Source: Apostichopus japonicus
Taxonomy: Eukaryota > Echinodermata > Holothuroidea > Aspidochirotida > Stichopodidae
Direction: 5' to 3'
NCBI RefSeq assembly: GCF_037975245.1
Contig: NC_092570.1
Span: 6,429,001-6,493,000, forward strand
Length of the DNA: 64,000 bases
Part shown: one piece after another, positions 23,168-35,118 of the stretch
Numbering within the stretch: position 1 is the first letter of the stretch
How the letters are laid out: each line of letters opens with the position of its first letter
Notes under the pieces: model-generated
Told to the model about the DNA's origin: nothing
Databases searched by the model: none
Seen by the model: the letters and a program-made list of their open reading frames with translations, nothing else
Program-made: the position numbers and the translations under genes

Positions 23168-26100
23168 ATGATATCGCACAGCATGAAGTGTGTTTTGACT
23201 ATCGTGTTGTTACATGTGGTCCAAGCAGCCTATGCTACCAAGGCAACACCTGATCGATGCTGCATCCAAGCTGAACAGTTTCAGACTAGCTTTGGTGAGT
23301 TTTAATCTATATCTTGTCAAAATAGATAGAAATCCGAATCAATATATTGACTCATCACAAAAGTTAGCAACGGTAAAGATAACCTAGTCTAGTACTTTAC
23401 TTATACGGATCGGGCGGAAGCCGTTGCTGTAATCGTTGAGACAATAACTTATGGTTGCTGGTGCATTAATGGATAAAGCGTGAAAACCAAGCTTTTAAAA
23501 CTAATATTACTGAATGATTCATAGCGCACGATAGATAATCTATCAATGAACCAATGGCAAACAAACGTTCATTGTGATAATGTGGTAATCTGCCCAGTAT
23601 GAAAAAAAGAGAAACTTGCATATTCAAAAAAATTACAATAGCTTTCAAAATACTTCATGAATTATGTCGACAAGCTACAGTCGTTCTCGATTCCAGTGGC
23701 AAATAAATCATTGAGATGAACGACAATGCCACCAATTGCTCTGCTGTGGCATTCGATAAACACCAACAATAAACCTTTCCATAAGGTGATCACATTCGAC
23801 TTCTACAGGACACAGTTTAATGGGCATACATCACACAGGAACTGGGCCTGCATTACACAGTATGCTGGGCCTACACGACACAATTTACTGGGCCTACAGG
23901 ACACGTTATAATGGGCCTACAAGACACAGAAAACAGAGCCTACAGGACACAGCATACTGTGCCTTTTAGACACAGTATACTGGGCGGACATGACACAGTA
24001 TACTTGGCCTACAGAACACAGCTCACTGGCCCAATATGGCACATTTTACTGGGCCTACAGGACACGTTATAATGGGCCTACAGGACACAGCATACTGGGC
24101 CTATTGGACACAGTATACTGGGCGGAAATGACACAGTATACTTGGCCTGCAGGGCACAAATTGTTGGGCCCACGGGCACTGCTGGCCGTGAATCATGCAG
24201 CCATGGTCAGACACATGTGTATGCTTAAATTTTTCTTTCAGGTGTATTAGACACATTATATGGTGTGTACGAAGAAGGACTTCTCACTTGCGCCTTTGAT
24301 TTCAAGAGTAACCAGTTTAGGTGTGATGTGAAATATGATTTTAACCGATACAAATCATATCTACTGGTTGATAAGGTAAGGAGAAACTTGTATTTTTGGA
24401 TCGACCAGAAAGGTCTCATTCAATTAACATTGAAGAAACTTGCTGGTAAACTCCATGTCCTCGGATTCGTATCTGTTTGCTTGTTTATGTTCGAGCTATT
24501 TTCTACTTTTTTACCATGAAGGTTTTAAGTAGGTCAAATGAGTTTACTTTGATCCCGTTAATAAGTCATGCCTGAAACAAAACACATTAACGCTATTTTA
24601 TCATTGACAGTGTCAGCAGGGCTTTGCACATTCTCAACTTATTTGCACGAGACATGTAACCAAAAAGGTTTTTCTTTACATCGTTAAGAGTTGTTGCGGC
24701 CACGTCAAGTTTCATTTGTATTTCAGTTTTATTTGCTTGTCTTCTTACCCTTACCATTATTATAATATTCAGTAGTCTGCTTTAAAAATGTTTTGCTAAC
24801 CTGTATGCTTCCCGTGCTTCCCTGGAATGGAAGGTGATACTGATAACAACTTCTGAAATTTCGATAAAAAATAATCATAGGAAAGGAACACAAATCAACA
24901 TGTCGCTCGATTAAAAAAACAGATTTTTAGGAATTGCTAACAGTAAAACAACCAAGTACTTTATACGCATAGCTGTAGTAACGTAGATGGTGAGGAAAGG
25001 AGGAAGATGGCTAGGGAAAACGTAAACGAGCACACAGATACGAATCTAAGAACCTGGAGTCTACCAGCAAGTTTCCCTCAGAAGCTCGGTCAGACTTGCC
25101 ACCCCCCCCTCACCCCACCCTGACACTATGCAGTTTCATCGTGATTCGTTATATTAATTCTTGCTCTCGGTGGTAACACAAGAGATCCAGCTGAATGGAG
25201 AGCTATAACTATGCCAGATGAAAAGGGGTCAGGGTCAAACAGCAGTCCCGGAGAAATATGGGTTGAAATAATCATTCATTCTATGCTCATAGACTAATTT
25301 ACAACAAGTATAGCTGCAGTGTTCAGTTGGCCCGGGGACATTTCTCCCCGGGCCCGACCTTGCGCTCGACCTTACCCAGAAACAGCACAGCTGCCGTGGA
25401 TTTATCCCTTGTTTCAAAAGTACGATACCACAAATATGCTCTTTCTACCATTCAAATATGGAGCCAGTCAGCTCCATATTCAACCCCCCCCCCCTCCACT
25501 CTTCCAACCTCTACGTTCCTACAGTTATGTGTAAGTGATTACAATTCCTTAAATCTGTAACGTTCATCGAGCGACATGTTAATTTGGGTTCAATTTGGCA
25601 CTTCTTCATTACAAAAAGTAGGAGTTTTGTTTTCATGATCGCATGGGACATTTATCATTTATGGAAAGGGACACATTTGTGCTTATTCACAAAACATGTA
25701 AAAACCTCTAACATCCCCAATCCCCACCCAATCGCCTCGGCCGACCCTGGTTCTTTATAATCCTGCCTGTACAGTGTCCGTATTGTTTTCTATTGCATAA
25801 CCAGGACGTTGAGTACATCGTTTATGAGGATTCAACATGCTATGAACAACGGGCCGAACTGGCTCCTCTCCGATGTGTTCCAGGTAGGAATATTAATAAT
25901 CTAGAAAAATGGTCCGCAAACTTGAGATTCGGAAGTTTTCCAGACGTCCGAAATTTATCTATAGTTTTAGGCGGTCTTCGACTTTTATTTGAGTTTTCTA
26001 GGAAAACAGATATAGATCTAGATATAGCTACATTCGCAAGTATGAAATGTTAACAACAACTTTTTGTCTAAAAATTCCTCCAACTGGTCGTATCGTTTGT

Positions 26101-29100
26101 TGTATACGATTAAGTGGAACGTTCATTCGTTGTTTTCATGCAGTAAAGTTCCTACACGTGGTACATCAGTGCAGTGCATTATTATCCAAGCATGGATTCA
26201 CGGGATGTGCCCCCCCCCCCCTTTCAACCCAAATACACACAAATCACAATCTTGCGTGTAGACCTTGCGTGTGCAACATTTCACGTTTAGAATTGTCTCC
26301 ATTTCTTTGAGGGTGGAGCAAGGTGGAACCCTTACATAGGGGAATAGTTGGTTTCAAAGAGCTCAGGGCCATACCCCTTCCTTTGTTAAATCCTGTTATC
26401 CAGTACATCGGATGAAGTAAGTGTCTACAGGGACTCTAAGGTCAAGGACTCAAGGAAGCCAGGAAGGTCACGGAGCCTTTGTGATCAAGCTTCTGATTTC
26501 GTGTTGTGCATGCCAGGCAAACTTCATAGGGAGGGGAGGAAGCGGCGTGCAAGGAATGGAATGAAGTATGGCAAATCAAAGCCCCAATTCGTTGCTTTCA
26601 TGCAGTAAAGTTCCTACACGTGGTACATCGGTGGAGTGCCCCCCCATGGGCGGCGATCATGGGGGGACGGGGGGGACATGTCCCCCCAATATTTCAGGTG
26701 GGGGGATATAGTATCTAATATCCCCCCCCAATATTTGGTGGCATAGTTTTTTTTATGCATATGTTTTGTATTTTTTATGATATCGCTAGTAATTTCAAAA
26801 TAGAAAATGCTTAGATGCAACTTACAAGGCCTGGGAAGTGCCATTTCCAGCGATCTGGGAGGCATTTTCGGCCAAATTTTTCTTTTGCGTTTCGCGCCAA
26901 CTTATGGCGCTACAATGGCGCTACAATTAGAAAGTCTGGGTACAAGCTTTGCCCCTCCCTTGGCAAATTCCTCGCAAGGCGCCTGTCTAACCGTGTCACA
27001 ATGTGTTACTATATATGACCGAAAGTAGTTTTTACTTTTTTCTCTCGAAATGAATAGCTAGACACACCGCATCCGTAATGAAATTTGGTTTGCATCTTGT
27101 GTACGAGTGTAGGTACGTACAATCATATATATGATCCACATCGATATGGGTTCACTGGGTTTCCATTTGGCCTGTTTCTTACAAGATTTCTAACCGCAGG
27201 TGCCTAGCCAAGGGCGGGAGGGGGTGAAGGGGGAGACCGCCCTCCCCCCTCGAGCATATTTTTTTGGGTATTTTGAATTTCTATGATATCGAAGTTTTAT
27301 AGTAGCCGTTATAAGAGGTTTTAATATTTGTACACCAATAATTTAACTGTGTCTGAATTTTCGAAAATTCCTTGACCAACATTCTTCATCATACTTCCCT
27401 CTACTCGTGCAATTTTGACCGGTCTGTTAGGGGTTGAGGGGGGGTTTTCTATATTGGTTGTCCATTAGAGGAAATTTTGTGCAACATTATGGGTATGTTT
27501 TGAAGTGAATTTATTATTCAAATTCTGAACAAATAATGGGCTTAAAACCTTGAAAAGTGGGGCTGACGGATATTGTGGGGCGTTACGTAGAATTACCTAC
27601 AAAAGCAATGATCCACAGGAGATGCAATGAGGTCGAACATGATGTGTGACTGGTGACAATCTTGAAAAAAGTTTATGAATGAAAAAAAAACTATTAGGAA
27701 AAACTTGGTTCTCAGGCAAAAGTGTACATCTGGTTGGTCATTTTCAAGCCCGAGAAGTGCCATTTCCGGTGATCTGAGGGGCTATCAAAACCAAAAATTT
27801 TCTTGTACGCTGCGCGCCAACCAATGGTGGCGCTCCGCTTTGATAGTAATTCGCCCGCATCCAAGCAAATATCCCCCCAATATTTGAAACAGATCGCCGC
27901 CCCTGCCCCCCCTTTTTTCCAACCCAAATACAACTCAAATATTATGTATGAAGAAGAAAAAACCCTGCCCTTCATTCTTGGAAGTAGACTATAAGCCTGA
28001 TTATGATATAATACAGGTCTCCTGTTTTCTACAAATAAAGAGGCGTGTGTTGTCATTTTCTCCCTCGCTGTCTATAGACACTTTAGACTACGTCACATCT
28101 TTCGTTCTCGGGAACCAAGCTTTACTCGTTGATACATGGAAATTCAACAGCAATGACGGGAATGTGGCGTATGTAACTACCGGAAGAAAAGACTGCACAC
28201 CTGTTTCTATGGCAACCATTACAAGAGAGGAAGGCTATCAAGAAGGTGGGCTCTGCACCACTTTTAGTTTTTCGAGAAAAAAAGAAAGATTAATCATCCA
28301 AGGAAACAGGATCAAACGTCGGTTGTTGTTTGGTTTTCGAACAGTAGACCATTCTGGTGATAAAGTAGGCTACTGTACGGAGTGCCGATTGTTTCAAAGC
28401 ATAACCAAACTGAAATCAACATAACCAAACTGAAATCGACATGTCCAAACTGAAATCAACATGTCCAAACTGAAATCGACATGTACAAACTGAAATCGAC
28501 ATGTACAAACTGAAATCGACATGTCTATATTGATGTCGGTATATCCATATTGATGTCGGTATGTTCTTGCCAAAATTGAATTCATCATGTCCAAACTGGT
28601 ATCAATATACCGAATATAAAATTGACGTATTGAAACTGAAATCAATATAGCCAAAACAAGAACGCATAACTCAAAATGTCACCACGCTCACTGCTAGCTT
28701 CAGGTTCTGTTTTGATTCACTTGGCAAATTTACAGGTGCGCCGAATATGTCAAAACAACGAAACTGACGTCAATATTTCCAAATGAGATAACGCTATGTC
28801 CAAATAAGATATTATAGGGAGGGCTGCCGGTTGTCATAGCATTTTGCGCTCAACTCATTAAAGTTGCATCGCATTTTTACACACGGTACGATAAGGTAGG
28901 CTTCCCAGTGGGGGGGATTTGTAATATAACCAGCAACTGGATAGCAAGTAATAATAGTTTACGATCGATCATGATTTCGAATTATTTTAACTTGCGCATA
29001 TGGAATCACATACCTTAGTAGGTTAGCTGAACTAGCTAGCTAGCTAGTTACAAAGTACAAATAATAACATTGTCATTAGCCTACACCTGTACAAATAATA

Positions 29101-30695
29101 CAAGATACGTACGTGTAGGGCCGATATATATGGCATGCAGCGTATACCATAACCAGAAAATAAAATGTTCCAGATATTATCTATGAAAGGTAGTCAATGG
29201 TTCACGAATAACAAGTAAGGTAAGGGGCCTAAATGGATTCATCAAAAAGCCAACTTGATGGAACTACTGAGCTAGGAATATTTTGATCTCAGATTGGGCC
29301 TAGGTAGCTAGTACTTACTACTACTGTTGTCTACATGTCATGTCCAGCTCGGGCGCCGAGTACGAAACGCACGTGCTACAAATCATGGAGCTCGGCCCTA
29401 TGCTATGTTACGTACGTACGCCCGTGCCGTGCAGAAATATTTGCGCCCGGGTGCAAATTGCCATGAGAACAGACGTGTTTGGATACCTCGATTTATGTTT
29501 GGACACGTACGCTGCTATCGAGTTGGACTCTTGAAACAAATGGCACGCCAGGCTAGCGTGGAGTGGACTATACAGGAGATGTAGAAACTAGCAAGTATCC
29601 CCGTAATTTTTTAAAGTTCGTTGTCAATCTCGCTTTCACTTTTTGGACAAGCCGACATCGCTTTGAACATGTAGATTTCACTTAGGACGTATTGATTTCA
29701 CTTTGAACATGTCGAACATGTCGATTTCAGTTTGGACATTTCGATTTCAGTTTGGACATTTCGATTTCAGTTTCGACATGTCTATTTCAGTTTGGACACT
29801 ATTCGATTTCAGTTTTGAAACAATTGGCACTCCGTACTATGTATTATGATAACAGGTTTGGAGTTACGAGAGGAAAAACGATATAAACTTTCTAAAACAA
29901 TTATAACATGTACATGTATAGTCTCCATCGTATCAAATTAGAGAGAGAAAAAAACTCTCATCTCTTGTTTCCTGAAAGTTGACTGCATTCGGGATTTTAC
30001 GAACGACGATACTAACCTGTCTCCAATCACTTTTTGCGTCCGACTACATGATGGGAAACGTTTTTGCCCTGTTCCCTCTATTTCACTTTTACTGGTCTAG
30101 ATCTATCTACATTTAGTCTGGCTTCTACATTCCCAGTCACGTGGTTGAGGGAAATGAGAACGTGTACATTTATAATTGAGACAGGTATGAGAGGAACGAA
30201 GTTTAATCTACTATACTCTGTTACCGTTATATAAATCATTCGTGAAAATAATATGTAAGCAACGCAAACAAGTTGAATGAAGTTCATGATTTCTTCAAAT
30301 TTCTAACAGGGTTTCCCACAAGTTATGTAACAGCCATGAATTTTACCGACTCTGTCAGTGATCCAGACTATTGGTTTGTACCTCCAGCGTCATGCTCTAA
30401 TGCGACTCAACAGGTAAGTCATCTTATGAAATTTGGAGCCAATATCAAAGTAGTATCCCCCAGACCACCCCTACCACCGCCCCCCCCCCCCGACTAAAAA
30501 ATCGTCACTTTTCAAAGTCAGCCTAATATCGTGTAAAAAGGCTTGAAACTAAAGCATTTTGTTTTGTTTTTTAATTGAAGTTACACTTTTTATTTGAAAT
30601 GTTTTGTTCTCTTCTCGTCTTTATAGGTACCAAAACCATTTCTCAAACGACTTAATGTCTTGAAACGGCTGCGGGCAGCTACTTTCTTCCTGTAA
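23168..30695 (+). CDS. Ependymin-related secreted protein, copy 4 (six exons, 226 aa)
   Basis: Exons: 23168-23294, 24242-24375, 25805-25883, 28078-28245, 30310-30413, 30627-30695, with lengths and phases as in copy 1 and no disabling change. The signal peptide differs most (MISHSMKCVLTIVLLHVVQ). Exon 2 carries several changes (VLDTLYGVYEEG, FRCDVKYDFNRYKSY), and exon 3 has STCYEQRAELAPLRC. Exon 4 is close to copy 1 (KFNSNDGNVAY, CTPVSMATITREEGYQEG). The NFT and NAT sequons, eight cysteines, DPDYWFVPPASC and the basic tail are kept. This is the longest unit (7.5 kb from start to stop) because introns 3 and 4 contain a 1.26-kb and a 1.46-kb transposon. It is the last unit of the array. Confidence 0.85.
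23806..24178 (+). repeat. 23-bp minisatellite in intron 1 of copy 4
   Basis: About 16 units. Variants such as TACTGGGCGGACATGACACA and TTGGACACAGTATACTGGGC are shared with copy 1 and not with copies 2 and 3. Confidence 0.9.
25130..25540. repeat. Unclassified insertion in intron 2 of copy 4
   Basis: Related to the insertion at about 10,000-10,400 in copy 2 (shared GAGATCCAGCTGAATGGAG, GGGTCAGGGTCAA and CATTTCTCCC). Absent from copies 1 and 3. Ends not defined; no coding potential seen. Confidence 0.5.
26645..27905. mobile_element. 1.26-kb hAT-like element in intron 3 of copy 4
   Basis: The left end CATGGGCGGCGATC and the right end GATCGCCGCCCCTG are inverted. The matching place in copy 1 (about 4,687-4,697, GTGGAGTGCCCCCTTTTCC) is empty, so this is an insertion into a C-run; the target duplication cannot be delimited inside the run. 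It is nearly the same as 38,091-39,348. The inside holds pieces of the ~300-bp GGCGCGTAGCCA family (AAGTGCCATTTCC(A/G)G and CGCGCCAAC blocks), in two parts. It encodes no transposase. Confidence 0.85.
28376..29836. mobile_element. Long foldback-like element in intron 4 of copy 4 (1,461 bp)
   Basis: Same ends and site as in copy 1: the left flank is CTACTG, then TACGGAGTGCC, and the right end GGCACTCCGTA is followed by CTATG. The left arm has about ten ~20-bp repeats (CCAAACTGAAATCGACATGT type), and the right arm has inverted copies at about 29,700-29,815. The middle (about 28,960-29,690) has ~760 bp that copy 1 lacks, including a GCTAGCTAGCTAG run and a GC-richer patch at 29,340-29,560 with short ORFs that I could not assign. 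Confidence 0.78.
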
Positions 30696-30790
30696 AAGAC
30701 AACGGAATTCCCATATCAACTTTTATACGTTGGATCATTTATATCGTAGCTATTTTAGAGCGCAAAAAGTAAAAGAAAAAAGGAGATTTA

Positions 30791-30796
30791 AATAAA
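30791..30796 (+). promoter_or_regulatory. Poly(A) signal AATAAA, EPDR copy 4
   Basis: Canonical AATAAA 96 bp after the stop codon. Confidence 0.5.
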
Positions 30797-32911
30797 GTTA
30801 ATTTTGATTTTTCTAGTTTTTCTTCCTGCTAACCGTTGGTGTATTTTCATGATTTTAGAATATTGGATAATTTCTTTTTCCAGTTTTGACATTCATTTTA
30901 CAGATAACTCGAATACTTTGTTTTATATACTTTTTTTTAATAGAAGAACGTAATCGATTTTGCACAACATCCCTTCCCGCTCCCTCCTGATCATCAACCT
31001 TTCTGGGGAAAATTCGGAATAGTCCCATAAAAATTGATTGTTTTTTTGAAAGTAGTAGTGTAATTAACCTCCTCTTCGTGTTTCTTATCTGGGCGTATAC
31101 AAACATGTCCAGGGCCCTTGATATGAAATGACGTTGACTCAAAGTAAGTCTATAAATAAAAATCAACTTTGATTCCTAACGATGTGTTTTCATTTTCACA
31201 TTACTTTCGATTTCTATTAAAGTAATGTATTCCTTTATCAATGGCTTACTCTTTCGATATACACGTTTTGCTTTTTTCTTTTGGTTTCTATAGTCTTACT
31301 CGTGACTTTTAACAAACAGCCTTTCTTTGTGTGACGACCAGATGAATGATATGTATTTTAAAAAATTGCCAAGTTTACTGTATAACTCCGCTAATTTGGT
31401 CGAATAAGAACATGTTTCATAACACAAAATGGATGTTTCCTTGTTCTCGTTAATGCTTGTGATTGAAAAAATTTTTCTTTTTTCTTTCGATATCTTAAAT
31501 GTATTGTCTTAATTATTTTTGGCTTACACTTTTCATATATACCTTTTTCCTTTTCCTTTTCCTATTTCCTTATTATCTTACTCGTGACTTCCTTTCTGTG
31601 TGTGAGGTCATGCAGACGAATGATAGTTTTCCAAATTCAGATGATTCAATTAAGTCTCTAATGAATCGTGTTCAACGTTTTATAACATCATGAATCTAAA
31701 CTATAGCGTTCATTATGACACATTCTCACTAGAACTGAGTGGCAAATTATCCCTCAAGAATGCTGTTCCAAAACAACACTCATATAGATATAGATCGCAG
31801 ACGTATATTTGAGTGAACACGTACAGAAAAGTTCATGTAAACACAACGTCACTTATAGATCCTGATGGTTTTCGCCCTAAGAGTTACCAAATACTAAAGT
31901 TCAGAATAAAACTTTCCGAGGTTACGAAATCTTCCGTCTCTTCTGTTATTTTATTTTAATGTTTTTTAATCGTATTTTTTGAGTTAAGGTCCACTAATTA
32001 AATACCCATGCACGCACGACGTTCGACCACAGAAATTTATGCATATAGAAGCCACTTTGGGCTTGTCGCTTACAGCAAATAAGAGATCCGAACTGCTCAC
32101 TCAAAAGCGTCAACCTACACTGTAATTGTTACGTATGAGTCTTAACGTTATGCAATGTAGTGCAATTAATTTTCCGGATTGTAAGAGGTTCTTCAAAAAA
32201 ACAAATTTAAAAAAAAGGGGAAAAAAGTGAGCCACTTCTAAGGGTATACGTGGGCGGGATGGAAAACGAAACGGAACCTTTATCATGTTTCTATTAAAAA
32301 ATACTTGGTTCCACGAAACAGTTTCTTACTGCTCGATCTGTACTGCTGTGACGTAACATTGCCATCTACAGGAAAGCATACTCAGCACGTATAACGACGT
32401 TTTCAACGTTCCAAGAAATTGGAATGCGGCATTTAGCTGAACAAATATATATACAACTCATATGAAGTAACCGAACTTTTCATCGGTTAGTATTATATCA
32501 CCGCAAGACTGCGTCTGTCCTTTGGCAGGCCACTAGCAATGACACAAACGGGCGGTAGCACATGGCTTGCCTCTGCTAGATACAAGTTAACTATAGTACT
32601 GACTGATACTGTTATAACTACAAAGTTATCGTTGTATTAAAGTTATAGTAGTAAGCCTAGGCTATATCAAATTGATATGATAGGAAAGTAGAATTCAACT
32701 CAAGTAATGGTGATAACAAACTTCGCTTTTTCTTATCTGTTGGGACTGAGATGATTTTTTTTTTACTGTTTACTTTTGTAGATCTAACTACATCTTAAGA
32801 AATTGCTCATTAAGAAGCCTAACATACAGCACGACAAAGTCCTTGTACCTTCCAAGCAAATGAAGATGAAGATTAAATGTTTGTGATAAATGTATGCATC
32901 CTGTTTGAGTT
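30797..32911. other. 3' flank of EPDR copy 4 and end of the array
   Basis: This follows the long-type spacer closely until CATCCTGTTTGAGT at about 32,910. Upstream of the other copies this is followed by the rest of the spacer and a promoter; here it changes to unrelated sequence. No gene recognised. Confidence 0.65.
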
Positions 32912-32969
32912 TATAAAGTGATAAATTGTTCTTGTGACCTTGAATCACCGAAGGCATGTTAGAGTAGTA

Positions 32970-33382
32970 CAGGGTTGTCCAACCTTTTACAGAGGAGGGC
33001 CACATGGAATGATTATGATGAAGGAGAGGGCCGCATGAATCCTACAGTACGCTAGATTTTTAGATTTTTTGCCCGAAGCCCAAGGCAACAAAATGTAAGC
33101 ACTGCGCGCGGAGCGCACTGATTTATTTTCCTTCCTGATAAAACAGATGAATAAAGTACAACCGCCCCCCCCCCCCCTCCGCTGAGAGTGTCACACAAAT
33201 TAACTGACCTGTATGCAGTTTTTTGGACCCAGAAGGTTCGAATGATTGATTATATAGCTTCAAATTGTTATCAATAAATCTGCTCACTAAAATTTCGTAC
33301 CGTACAAGCATCTCTGGCGGGCCGGACGCAACCCTGCGGCGGGCCGGACTGTGGCCCGCGGGCCGTAGGTTGGACAACCCTG
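32970..33382. mobile_element. hAT MITE with 16-bp perfect inverted ends (413 bp)
   Basis: CAGGGTTGTCCAACCT at the left is matched exactly by AGGTTGGACAACCCTG at the right. The element is flanked by a perfect 8-bp duplication GAGTAGTA (32962-32969 and 33383-33390). The inside includes GGCGGGCCGGAC and GGCCCGCGGGCC stretches and a C-run. No transposase. It lies 60 bp beyond the end of the EPDR array. Confidence 0.93.
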
Positions 33383-33390
33383 GAGTAGTA

Positions 33391-35110
33391 CAATATGCAG
33401 GGAGACTAATTTACAAACTGAAAACAATATAAACTTGTATAAGTCACAACAATGTACTGTGGTAGACTGCTAAAAATGCTGCAATACACGTTTTGTAGGC
33501 CTACGCATCTATGATGGTGCCGTAATTGTCCCATTATAACTTTAAGATTCTTCAATAAAAGCATGCACAGTGTAAAACTTAGAACAGCATGTCAATCACT
33601 TTTATTTAAAAGCCTTTACCATTTTATTTGGGGAGGGGGGGGGGTCTGGTTGAGTTGAGTTGGATATTTTTGGAGAGATTATCTATTTCATATTGACTTT
33701 TAGTATGTATATACTGTACCAGTTTCCACTTGGACAATCTGATACGTCAATTGAAAGCAACCAGAAAGTATCCAAAGACATACGTTTTGGAAGTCTATCC
33801 AAAATTGTTTTGTGTGTTGACCTGTTTTCCAAGCACCTGCATCATCAACATATACACAGGTTGTTCATTACTGTGAGGTACATTTCAGTTACAAATGCAG
33901 CGATTTTTCGAAGATCTTTCACTGTGTTTCAGCTTTTGAAGACTTAAAGGCACTGAAGACTCGCCCCAAACCGCGTGCCGCGCTCTGAAAAGGTTAACTT
34001 TCCGTTGCTTGCAAGTGAAGTTTTCTGCTTATCGCTACAAAATGCAGACGGTAATGAAACGTGATACCTTGTTATCATTTATCTAGACCTGAGATGACCA
34101 TTGCTGCTATGTACACTGTGTTGTGGGTATTGACCGCCGCTGTATGAACCGTACGCTAGTGTATAATTACCGAAGGTAGAAAGCTGTGTGCGTATTTTCT
34201 GGGATCGATGGTGGTGTCTAACACTTCTGTTACACCTCATTACTAGGTCAACTAGGTCAGATTACCGGCATGAGACGTTTCTTTTTGCGCGAGTCTTTAC
34301 ACCCTTTAAATTGCCATAAAAATGTTCAGGATATTTTTTACCTCAACAAAATCAAGTCGACTTGCAGTGTATATCAGTCTTTATCATTCACTGATCATTA
34401 AATTTTGTCTAAGGTGGATATGTGACTCCATTTGAACCCTTCCCCAGCAGTCCGGTATCCAGGCAGGCCCGGGGCCCATATGCCCCTCCGCTTTCAGGCT
34501 AATGTTCTCCCACTCCACCCCTTAATTTGTCCCACTATCATGTGAACAAAAGCTTCACAAATCATACAGCACATGAGTATATTGTGCAGGGTCCTTTAAT
34601 AAACTGTCTGCTACCCAGGGGCTCGATCATTTCTGCATCGGCGTCTCTCCAACTTTTCCCTATAATCAAAATTCGAGTGGTGAACGATGTAGAACGCGGT
34701 TGGCCTAACGTAAGATTGTACAACATTGGCGAACATGCTAGGATTTTTCTTTATCAACAAGTAAGAACAATTTGTAAACAGCGGCTAAATAACCGAGAGT
34801 TGTAATTCGTTTCAACTAGTATATCTAGTTTCCACAAAATTCGAGCCAATCTGGTGCATCAACTGTTTCTATATGTGAAAATGAAAGATCTTTTGACGAT
34901 AGATCAGGATTGATCCGTCGTTACCTCGTTACTATAACGAAGTACATACCCTTTGCATTGTTTTGGGTGTACCAAGATGGCGCGAGCGACCTACAAATAG
35001 CTGCAACGCGTACCGTTGTCAGCAGGTGCGATATTGCTTCTATATGTATACATTTCTGTGCGTTCAACTTGACTACGTCACTGAGTGGAATGAATTAATA
35101 CTGCGGTTGA
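33391..35110. other. Intergenic region, no gene recognised
   Basis: I see no protein signature in any frame. There is a G-run near 33,632-33,642, and a sharp change of texture at 33,950 beginning AGGCACTGAAGACTCGCCCC, which has the look of the start of a dispersed repeat but with no second copy here. Short ORFs of 60 to 95 codons are at chance level. Confidence 0.5.
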
Positions 35111-35118
35111 TCTATTAA

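Larger units (their letters stand above)
1..32911 (+). repeat. Tandem array of four ~7-kb EPDR gene units plus a partial unit on the left
   Basis: The same ~7-kb segment (promoter, six exons, introns, 3' flank) recurs four times in the same orientation, with ATGs at 1846, 8715, 16084 and 23168 (spacing 6,869, 7,369 and 7,084 bp). Bases 1 to ~740 match the 3' flank and spacer after copy 1 (about 7,660 to 8,400), so another unit lies off the left edge. On the right, similarity to the spacer stops abruptly near 32,911, where unrelated sequence begins. Units differ by insertions and deletions. For example, the spacers upstream of copies 3 and 4, and the one after copy 4, carry a block (about 14,700 to 15,490; 22,300 to 22,580; 32,040 to 32,800) that the spacers upstream of copies 1 and 2 lack. 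Confidence 0.93.

Noticed and set aside
29327-29584. Overlapping ORFs in the GC-richer middle of the copy 4 foldback-like element as a transposase fragment
   Set aside because: Two frames are open by composition; I see no transposase motif and the other copies of the element lack the segment.
9282-29836. CRISPR-like arrays suggested by regular short repeats
   Set aside because: The repeats are directly adjacent minisatellites without unique spacers, in introns of an animal genome.
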